From assembly GCA_913062735.1 (NCBI GenBank), contig CAJXWI010000149.1, positions 1-6,545 of the forward strand: a stretch of 6,545 nucleotides of DNA, given 5' to 3'. Both the position numbers and the translations under genes were made by a program. This document shows, in pieces, positions 1 through 5,396 of this stretch. The notes beneath the pieces are model-generated. The model had not been told where the DNA came from. It did no database searches and was given only the letters and a program-made list of their open reading frames with translations. The DNA comes from an uncultured Arcobacter sp. (lineage in GTDB: Bacteria > Campylobacterota > Campylobacteria > Campylobacterales > Arcobacteraceae). The number at the start of each line of letters is the position of its first letter. Position 1 is the first letter of the stretch.

Positions 1-782
1 GTTACAGCTGCAATTGAAGGCATTCCTCCAATAATTACAGAAGCAACTAAAGTAGCCATTATTATACCCGTAACCCATCCATATCCATCAGCCAGTCCAA
101 AGGTTTGAACAATCATCGCATTTGCTTGATTTCCTTGGAACATATTTCCACCACCCATTGCTCCTAGAATAGTCATAACAGCAAATCCAACGGCTAAAAA
201 CTTACCAAAACCACCAAAACCTCTTTCTTTAAAACCCCTTGATAAATAATACATTGGACCACCTGAAACGGTTCCATCTGCAAATTCATTTCTATACTTA
301 ACCCCTAAGGTACATTCCGTAAATTTTGATGCCATTCCTAATAAGCCACAAAGAATCATCCAAAATGTTGCTCCTGGACCACCAATTGCTAAAGCAGCAC
401 CAACTCCTGCAATATTCCCAAGACCAACAGTACCAGATAAGGCAGTCGCTAAGGCTTGAAAATGTGAAATCTCACCTTTTTCTTTTGAATTAGGATCGGT
501 GTATTTTCCCGCAACTATATCAAGAGATAGTCTGAATCTTCTAAACTGTACAAAACCAAAATAAAGAGTAAATATAATTGCAGCTATAAATAACCATCCT
601 ACAATAAGAGGAAAAGTAACTCCATCTTGAACACTTACACCATAAAAGATAGTGCTAGCAAACCAGCCTAAGTAATCAGTAAAAAATTGATCCACTGTTG
701 CATCAAAGCCCTCGCTTGCCATTATTAAACTGGGCAATAACAATAATGTTATGCATAAGCCTATAACTCTTAGTTTTTTCAT
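1..782 (-). CDS. Sodium:alanine symporter family (AGCS) transporter, N-terminal 260 residues, cut by window edge
   Basis: Reading the minus strand from ATG at 782-780 gives an open frame of 260 codons running off the left edge; the C-terminal part (AGCS proteins are usually about 450-500 residues) is outside. The family imports alanine, glycine or related small amino acids with Na+ across the inner membrane. Residues 1-22 look like a signal peptide or first membrane segment (MKKLRVIGLC, then an L-rich core ending in MAS). A hydrophobic segment lies at about 58-78. The stretch LSGTVGLGNIAG (115-126) and GGPGATFWM (134-142) closely resemble the conserved AGCS core and family signature; GGPMYYL (174-180) and GAMGGGNMFQGNQ (207-219) are also typical. 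The start is supported by an AAGGAA ribosome site at 788-793. The gene has its own promoter-containing upstream region, so it is probably transcribed separately from the helicase gene. Substrate cannot be assigned from the sequence. Confidence 0.93.
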   Translation of the reverse strand, partial: MKKLRVIGLCITLLLLPSLIMASEGFDATVDQFFTDYLGWFASTIFYGVSVQDGVTFPLIVGWLFIAAIIFTLYFGFVQFRRFRLSLDIVAGKYTDPNSKEKGEISHFQALATALSGTVGLGNIAGVGAALAIGGPGATFWMILCGLLGMASKFTECTLGVKYRNEFADGTVSGGPMYYLSRGFKERGFGGFGKFLAVGFAVMTILGAMGGGNMFQGNQANAMIVQTFGLADGYGWVTGIIMATLVASVIIGGMPSIAAV

Positions 783-787
783 AATTA

Positions 788-793
788 TTCCTT
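788..793 (-). promoter_or_regulatory. Ribosome binding site of the AGCS symporter gene
   Basis: The minus strand reads AAAAAGGAATAATT followed by ATG. AAGGAA is a good Shine-Dalgarno match at normal spacing and fixes the start at 782. Confidence 0.75.
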
Positions 794-807
794 TTTAAAA
801 GAAAAAG

Positions 808-821
808 TATATATATATATA
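808..821. repeat. Short TA dinucleotide repeat, seven units, in the symporter 5' untranslated region
   Basis: Seven uninterrupted TA units lie between the predicted promoter and the ribosome site of the symporter gene. The tract is short, and in such an AT-rich region it may be chance. It could also provide an alternative -10-like element (TATATA) closer to the gene. Confidence 0.6.
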
Positions 822-839
822 ATTAAGAAAAAGTTAAAT

Positions 840-868
840 AATATATCTAGTTATTTATTGCGTGTAAA
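840..868 (-). promoter_or_regulatory. Predicted sigma70-type promoter of the AGCS symporter gene
   Basis: On the minus strand TTTACA (868-863) is followed after exactly 17 bases by TATATT (845-840). Each hexamer differs at one position from the consensus TTGACA / TATAAT. The predicted transcript would start near 832-834, leaving a leader of about 50 bases that contains the TA repeat and the ribosome site. AT-rich DNA produces chance matches, so this is a prediction from sequence only. Confidence 0.5.
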
Positions 869-896
869 TATTAATAATTCATAAAATTATTAATAT
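868..896. repeat. Perfect 12-bp inverted repeat with 5-base centre, possible operator upstream of the symporter
   Basis: ATATTAATAATT (868-879) and AATTATTAATAT (885-896) are exact reverse complements separated by CATAA. The arms are pure A/T, so a stable RNA hairpin is unlikely, and there is no trailing T run. The dyad abuts the predicted -35 hexamer of the symporter promoter (they share base 868), which is where an activator or repressor would bind. No specific regulator can be named. Confidence 0.5.
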
Positions 897-970
897 GGTT
901 TTTGTATTAGTAAACTTGCATTTTCTAATAGTTATATGTTTTTTTGAGATAAGATAACTAGAATAAAAAA

Positions 971-2593
971 TTAAAAAGCATCTGATTTTTTTGTTTTATT
1001 TTTTGACAACCATTGTTCTTGCATTTTTTTCATTTTTGATGAGGACGTTTTTTTGTAGGTTTTTTTACTTTTAAATTCAAAATTATCTTCTTCTTTATAC
1101 ACATAGTTTAATTCAAGCGATGCTAAAACGGCTACTTCTTTTGCTCTTGTAGCAGCCACATAATAAATATTAAGTTCTTCTGCTTTTTGCATATCACTCA
1201 TTTTACTTTTTTCATTCGTGATTTCTTTTTTTGAAATAAAATCATCTGCAAGAATTATTTGTTCGTATTCTAAACCCTTGGATTTATGAGTAGTCGTAAA
1301 AATAATATCGGCTTTGTTTTTATCAAGTATCAGACGGTTTTTTATTTTTTTATTGATTTCAAAAATATTATCACCATAAGCATTAATGAATTTTATGATG
1401 TTTAGATAATCTTGGTTTTTTGTATCTTTTGCAAATTCTTCAAGCTCTCCTATGGTTTCAAACTCTTTGATTTCAGGAAGGGTGATTTTGTCATTCTTCT
1501 TTTGTTTTAAATAAAAAATAGAATACACCATAGGGTTCATAAAAGAATATCCTCCGTATCCCCCTTCAAAATAAATCTTTTTATTGTCATGAATATAATG
1601 CACTATTTTTTGAATTAAACCAAAAGTAGTACGAGCAATTACACAAATAGGTTTATTTACATCCAAATATTTTTCACCTATTTTAGTTTCATTTTGTGTG
1701 CCTTCTAAATATAAAGAAGACGAGCCACATTTTTTATACAAGGTATTTAAACTTTTGGCTAAGGTTTTTGCATATTCATTTCCAAAACGAAAACTCTTAC
1801 TTAAGGTAAAAGAAGGTAAATCAATTTTAGCAAGGGCATTAGTTGCATATCTAAAAGAATATATTTGCTGAAAAGAATCTCCAATATACACTCGTCTTAC
1901 ATTTTGATTCTCAACTATTCTTATCATCACATCAGAAATATCTTGTGCTTCATCTACAAGAATTAAATCATATCCCAAATTAGAACAGGCAGACTTATTT
2001 AAATAAAACATTTTTAAATAAAAATCATGGGTGGCTTCTATTTTTTTATTCTTCATAGCAGATAAAATATATTTAAGATGGGCTAGAACTCTTGATTCAT
2101 CTTTTGAAATAAGCTCAATTATTTTAGCCCCTAAATCACTTTGTTGTTTATAGGCTTTTAGAAGGGCTTCGTTTAAAGCAATAATTGAGCTGTTGCAATA
2201 AAAATTAACCAAGTCTTTTATTAGAGCTAAATATTCAGGAATAGGGTAATACGAATTTTTTTGATTTACTTTTCTCTCATATTCACATAAATTGTATTCT
2301 AAAACTTGCATTTTTAAATCAGAACACAAAACATAATTATGAGCTTGGATTCTTTTATAAGCAAGAGAGTGTATAGTGCTTACATGCATATGACTTAGAT
2401 TATAATCACCTAATTTATTCATAAGAGAGGTTTGTAAAGACTTATTATACGCTAGGTACAAAATTTTTAAATGAGAGTTCTTTTGTGCATATTCCAAAAG
2501 TGTTGTGGTTTTTCCACTACCTGCTACGGCATTGATTTTAAAAGAGTATTCTTTGGCATTGATTATATTTTCTTGTTCGTTGGTTAAGGTCAT
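971..2593 (-). CDS. UvrD/Rep-family superfamily 1 DNA helicase, FBH1-like
   Basis: ATP-dependent DNA helicase of about 540 residues, close to complete for a small superfamily 1 enzyme. Counting from ATG at 2593: Q motif LTNEQ near the N terminus; Walker A AVAGSGKTT at 22-30 (Lys28); motif II LVDEAQD at 212-218 (Asp214, Glu215); motif III GDSFQQIYSFR at 238-248; SFRFG at 267-271; motif V TTTHKSKGLEYE at 433-444; motif VI YYVAATRAKE at 477-486 with the arginine finger region. The GD-x-x-QQIYSFR and SFRFG signatures recall the FBH1 branch more than classical UvrD, PcrA or Rep, and the protein is shorter than those (usually 650-720). The C terminus is a lysine-rich tail, probably nucleic-acid binding. 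It likely acts on replication forks or recombination intermediates, which is a family inference. Start: TTG at 2599-2597 lies in frame two codons upstream, and a TAG at 2608-2606 closes the frame. Neither start has a clear Shine-Dalgarno site, so ATG is preferred only by codon. It lies about 50 bp after selB and may be co-transcribed. Confidence 0.9.
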   Translation of the reverse strand: MTLTNEQENIINAKEYSFKINAVAGSGKTTTLLEYAQKNSHLKILYLAYNKSLQTSLMNKLGDYNLSHMHVSTIHSLAYKRIQAHNYVLCSDLKMQVLEYNLCEYERKVNQKNSYYPIPEYLALIKDLVNFYCNSSIIALNEALLKAYKQQSDLGAKIIELISKDESRVLAHLKYILSAMKNKKIEATHDFYLKMFYLNKSACSNLGYDLILVDEAQDISDVMIRIVENQNVRRVYIGDSFQQIYSFRYATNALAKIDLPSFTLSKSFRFGNEYAKTLAKSLNTLYKKCGSSSLYLEGTQNETKIGEKYLDVNKPICVIARTTFGLIQKIVHYIHDNKKIYFEGGYGGYSFMNPMVYSIFYLKQKKNDKITLPEIKEFETIGELEEFAKDTKNQDYLNIIKFINAYGDNIFEINKKIKNRLILDKNKADIIFTTTHKSKGLEYEQIILADDFISKKEITNEKSKMSDMQKAEELNIYYVAATRAKEVAVLASLELNYVYKEEDNFEFKSKKTYKKTSSSKMKKMQEQWLSKNKTKKSDAF

Positions 2594-2602
2594 TTGCAAT
2601 TG

Positions 2603-2617
2603 TAGCTAAGAGAGCTA
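2603..2617. repeat. Short inverted repeat before the helicase start, overlapping the larger hairpin
   Basis: TAGCT (2603-2607) and AGCTA (2613-2617) pair around AAGAG. The arm at 2613-2617 shares three bases with the 10-bp hairpin at 2615-2640, so the two structures cannot both form fully in the same RNA. The stem is short and may be chance. Confidence 0.35.
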
Positions 2618-2640
2618 AAGCCAAGATTATTTGGCTTTAG
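2615..2640 (-). terminator. Perfect 10-bp hairpin just after the selB stop, possible weak terminator or RNA processing site
   Basis: CTAAAGCCAA (2615-2624) and TTGGCTTTAG (2631-2640) are exact reverse complements around a 6-base loop, starting two bases past the selB stop codon. In the transcribed (minus) direction the stem is followed by CTCTCTT, not a real T run, so it is a poor intrinsic terminator. On the plus strand it is followed by TTTT, but no plus-strand gene exists to be terminated. It may instead protect the 3' end of the selB message or lower expression of the helicase downstream. Confidence 0.45.
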
Positions 2641-2642
2641 TT

Positions 2643-4472
2643 TTAGGCAAAACACCTTTTATTATCTACTTTTTTAATTTGTGAGAAATTATCGAGATAA
2701 TCTAAATAGGCAACCAAATATTTTCTTGACATGGGATATTTTTCTTTGAAGTTCTTAATTTCAATATACCCTTCTTCTTTAATAATTTCATTCATGCTTT
2801 TTACTATTTTATTTAAGGATTGTGCATGAATAAAAAGATTATGTGCCATTCTAATAACGTGTTTTTTAGCACATAAAGCTTTTAAAATATCATCTCCAAG
2901 TTTTCTATCCAAATCTAAGTCATCATAGATATTATAAGGAGCAGTTGGAGTAAATCCTTCTTTTTCTAAGCGCTCTAATACTATATTTTCTAAGCTGTCT
3001 TGAAAACTCTCTTTGATATTGGCATTGATATATAAATTACCATCTTTTTTAAGCAGTTTTTCTTCAATTAATTCATTAATAGCAAGCAGTATAAAACTTT
3101 CACTTGCCCACTTAAGACGCAATTTAATAGAAGCAATTGAAAGCAGGGCATATTGGTTTTTTGTATAAATATTGCTTACGATTTCTTTTATATAAGCTTT
3201 CGTTTCTGCTGGGTAAATGATTAAGTCTTTTTCATCTACAAAAGATGCATCTAGTGAGTTTGCAATCTTTAGTGCTTCTTCATGAGAAAGAGCAAATCTT
3301 TGAGCAGAAGAGACTAATCCAAGACCTTTTTTATGTGCTGTTAATAAAATTTGATACGCTTCTTTGATATCTTGTTTATTCAAAGCTTCTAACATTTTAA
3401 GTTTTTGCTGTTTTTTCATGGGATCAACCACTGGATTTAAAATACTTGCTCCTGCAATTGTACGATTGCCTTCTCTTAAAATAAGTTTTTCCCCATAAAT
3501 ACTGAATATTTCTGAACTTGCTTTAATCGTTGCATAACCATTTTCTAGTGCATCCGTAGATGAAAAGAGAAGTACTTTTGCTTCAAACTTTTTAGCACCT
3601 AAATAAACAGTATAAATTCTATTATGTGTTAAGCTTAAACTTTTTAAGGCTTTAAAACTTACATCAATACTGTAAAAACCTCTTAAAAAGCCTTTTTTAG
3701 AAAGGACTGAACCTCTTTGTATTTTATTAGAATCAACACCTGAAAGATTGATAGCACATCTGTTTGAAATAAAAGCCGTTTCAACGTCACGTGAGTGTAC
3801 TTGAAGGTTTTTAATTTTTACTTCTTTTTTAATATCACAAAGGAATACTTTTTCATTTAAAGATATTTCATTTCCTAAAACAGTCCCTGTTACAATTGTT
3901 CCAGCTCCCTTAGATGAAAATACTCTATCAACGTAGTATCTAAAAAAGTTTTCTTTTTCTTTATTAGATGCATTTAGGGTAAACAGCTCTTCTTTTAAGT
4001 GCGAAATTGAGTCTTCATCATAAATAGAGACACAAAAAGATTTTTCAATATCAAATTCATATTCTTGAACAAAAGAAACAATTTCTTTTTCTTTTATTTT
4101 AAGCGTTTCTGCATCTACTAAATCTTTTTTTGTAATTACAACTAAGGCTTTTTTAATTCCAATTAATTTAAGTATCTCTAAATGCTCAATAGTTTGAGGT
4201 TTAATTCCCTCAGCAGCACTAACAACAACCATCACACAATCAAAAGAAAAAGCTCCCGCAATCATGTTTTTAATTAGTTTTTCATGACCTGGTACATCAA
4301 TAAAAGCCACATTTTTTTCATTTTGTGAAATATGTGAAAAAGAAAGATCAATAGTAATCCCCCTGTCTTTTTCTTCTTTTGTTGTATCACCTTCATAACC
4401 GTTTAACGCTTTTATTAAAGCTGTTTTACCATGATCAATATGACCACAGGTTCCAATAATATAATTACTCAT
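2643..4472 (-). CDS. selB: Selenocysteine-specific translation elongation factor SelB
   Basis: SelB is the specialised EF-Tu-like GTPase that carries Sec-tRNA(Sec) to UGA codons and binds the SECIS hairpin of the message. At 609 residues the length is normal. GTPase motifs are complete: G1 GHIDHGKT (10-17), G2 DRGITID (36-42), G3 DVPGHE (59-64), G4 TKKD (114-117; the N-to-T change in NKxD is common in SelB). Translation-factor beta-barrel domains follow, with GAGTIVTGTVLG at 189-200. From about 400 onward come winged-helix repeats, ending with MSRKYLVAYLDYLD (581-594), typical of the last, SECIS-binding winged helix. Start ATG at 4472 has a weak AAGAGA ribosome site inside the preceding frame, and the 8-bp overlap suggests translational coupling. 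SelB needs SelA, SelC tRNA and SelD; in this window only a SelA fragment exists upstream. The gene itself shows no sign of decay. Confidence 0.97.
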   Translation of the reverse strand: MSNYIIGTCGHIDHGKTALIKALNGYEGDTTKEEKDRGITIDLSFSHISQNEKNVAFIDVPGHEKLIKNMIAGAFSFDCVMVVVSAAEGIKPQTIEHLEILKLIGIKKALVVITKKDLVDAETLKIKEKEIVSFVQEYEFDIEKSFCVSIYDEDSISHLKEELFTLNASNKEKENFFRYYVDRVFSSKGAGTIVTGTVLGNEISLNEKVFLCDIKKEVKIKNLQVHSRDVETAFISNRCAINLSGVDSNKIQRGSVLSKKGFLRGFYSIDVSFKALKSLSLTHNRIYTVYLGAKKFEAKVLLFSSTDALENGYATIKASSEIFSIYGEKLILREGNRTIAGASILNPVVDPMKKQQKLKMLEALNKQDIKEAYQILLTAHKKGLGLVSSAQRFALSHEEALKIANSLDASFVDEKDLIIYPAETKAYIKEIVSNIYTKNQYALLSIASIKLRLKWASESFILLAINELIEEKLLKKDGNLYINANIKESFQDSLENIVLERLEKEGFTPTAPYNIYDDLDLDRKLGDDILKALCAKKHVIRMAHNLFIHAQSLNKIVKSMNEIIKEEGYIEIKNFKEKYPMSRKYLVAYLDYLDNFSQIKKVDNKRCFA

Positions 4473-4713
4473 TAATAATCTCTTTTATAATAGAAATAAG
4501 TGTTTCTAATTCATTTTCTTTGATGGCTCTAAAGTCTAATAGATATTGTTCTTTTTCCATTCTTCCTATAACTCCCTTAGCACGTAAGAGTTTTTCTATT
4601 TTATTTTCTTTGTAATTTTTAAATGCCAAAGACAATACAATAGTAGGTATTTTTTTATTAGGAGTAGTTCCACCCCCAATTACTGTTTGTGTTTTAATAA
4701 TAGATGTTTGGGC
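4465..4713 (-). pseudogene. selA remnant: C-terminal ~80 residues of L-seryl-tRNA(Sec) selenium transferase
   Basis: This is the downstream part of the chimera. Spacing and order of GGG-TTP-N-K-K-IP, VIGR, and LLDFR match the extreme C terminus of bacterial SelA; in E. coli SelA the corresponding segment has a GSGSLP stretch, then VIGR, then LDLR. The PLP-binding lysine and the tRNA-binding N-terminal domain, which lie upstream in SelA, are missing. Its position immediately before selB with a short overlap is the usual selA-selB arrangement, which supports descent from a real selA at this site. The left boundary is approximate. Confidence 0.82.
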
Positions 4714-5382
4714 AATATCTTTAATAGCTTCTTGAACCGCAATTCCACCCTTAACAGAGCCTGTAAAAAATACTCCATCAACTCTCTCATCTGCTAACAT
4801 CAAGGCTGTGTTTTTATGATCTAAATATAAAATTGAGAATAAGTCTTTTGGTAAACCTGCTTTTGTAAAAGCATCTTTATACCTTTTTGCAACCAAGGGA
4901 GTTTGTGCTGAGTGTTTTAAGACTACTGAATTTCCAGCTAATAGTGCTGGTATTAATACATTTACAGATGTAAGAAATGGATAATTCCAAGGACTTAATA
5001 TACACACATTTCCAAGAGGCAATTTTTCAATATATCGGTCAAAGCCTTCAATACTAGGAGGGTAATGACTTTCTAAGTTATCTTTTGCAATTTGCATTAA
5101 ATAATCTGCTCTTTGTTTAAAGCCTTTTATTTCAAATGGTGTATGAGAAATGGGTCTACCCATTTGATAGGTTAACTCTTTTGATATTTCATCTTCTTGG
5201 GATACTAAAATATCTATAAATTTTTGTATACATTCTTTTTTCTCTTCCAATGAAACGTCTTGCCATAAGCTCTGAGCTAAAGCTGCTTTTTCTAAAACAG
5301 TATTGATATCCTCTAGGCTATGTAATTGTTCTTCTACATAAACAGCCCCATCAATGGGACTTATTGTTTTAAATGTACTCAT
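4465..5382 (-). CDS. Chimeric reading frame: aldehyde dehydrogenase N-terminal half fused in frame to the SelA C-terminal end
   Basis: One continuous 305-codon frame with two unrelated parts. Residues 1 to about 220 are the N-terminal half of an NAD(P)-dependent aldehyde dehydrogenase: ISPIDG near the start, SPWNYPF (130-136) with the oxyanion-hole asparagine Asn133, GNSVVLKHS (150-158) with the cofactor-binding Lys156, and FTGSVKGG (206-213), the Rossmann Gly-Ser motif. The family's next landmarks, the LELGGK glutamate and the catalytic cysteine loop, are absent. From about 224 the sequence is SelA-like: VIGGGTTPNKKIP (234-246) and VIGRMEKEQYLLDFR (271-285). The junction lies near residues 216-228. 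Aldehyde dehydrogenases usually have 450-500 residues and SelA about 440-470, so most of both is missing, including the SelA PLP lysine. Neither activity is expected. Start: ATG with an AGAAGGA site 7 bases upstream. An in-frame deletion between neighbouring genes is the likely origin; an assembly join is the alternative. Confidence 0.88.
   Translation of the reverse strand: MSTFKTISPIDGAVYVEEQLHSLEDINTVLEKAALAQSLWQDVSLEEKKECIQKFIDILVSQEDEISKELTYQMGRPISHTPFEIKGFKQRADYLMQIAKDNLESHYPPSIEGFDRYIEKLPLGNVCILSPWNYPFLTSVNVLIPALLAGNSVVLKHSAQTPLVAKRYKDAFTKAGLPKDLFSILYLDHKNTALMLADERVDGVFFTGSVKGGIAVQEAIKDIAQTSIIKTQTVIGGGTTPNKKIPTIVLSLAFKNYKENKIEKLLRAKGVIGRMEKEQYLLDFRAIKENELETLISIIKEIINE
4479..4486 (-). 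promoter_or_regulatory. Ribosome binding site of selB inside the upstream reading frame
   Basis: The minus strand reads AAAAGAGATTATTA before the selB ATG. AAGAGA is a moderate Shine-Dalgarno match and lies within the last codons of the chimeric gene, consistent with coupled translation of an original selA-selB pair. Confidence 0.5.
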
Positions 5383-5388
5383 GATTTT

Positions 5389-5395
5389 TCCTTCT
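5389..5395 (-). promoter_or_regulatory. Ribosome binding site of the aldehyde dehydrogenase/SelA chimera
   Basis: AGAAGGA on the minus strand lies about 7 bases before the ATG at 5382, within the 14-bp gap after the ligase stop codon. The chimera start is therefore the native start of the aldehyde dehydrogenase gene, co-transcribed with the ligase. Confidence 0.75.
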
Positions 5396-5396
5396 T

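Noticed and set aside
929..960. 7-bp inverted repeat (TAGTTAT / ATAACTA) with an 18-base loop downstream of the helicase gene
   Set aside because: The stem is short and AT-rich, the loop is long and there is no following T run, so it is not a credible terminator. Similar TAGTTAT words occur elsewhere in this AT-rich gap.
964..970. T run on the minus strand straight after the helicase stop codon as an intrinsic terminator
   Set aside because: No stem-loop precedes it in the end of the coding region.
1024..1066. Three 7-base A/T homopolymers in the helicase C-terminal tail as phase-variable tracts
   Set aside because: They encode lysine-rich sequence normal for AT-rich genomes, and a slip would only alter a dispensable-looking tail.
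2600..2642. tRNA(Sec) gene (selC) next to selB
   Set aside because: The gap is far too short for the roughly 90-100 base tRNA, and the hairpin there has no tRNA arms. No other gap in the window holds a tRNA-like fold that I could see.
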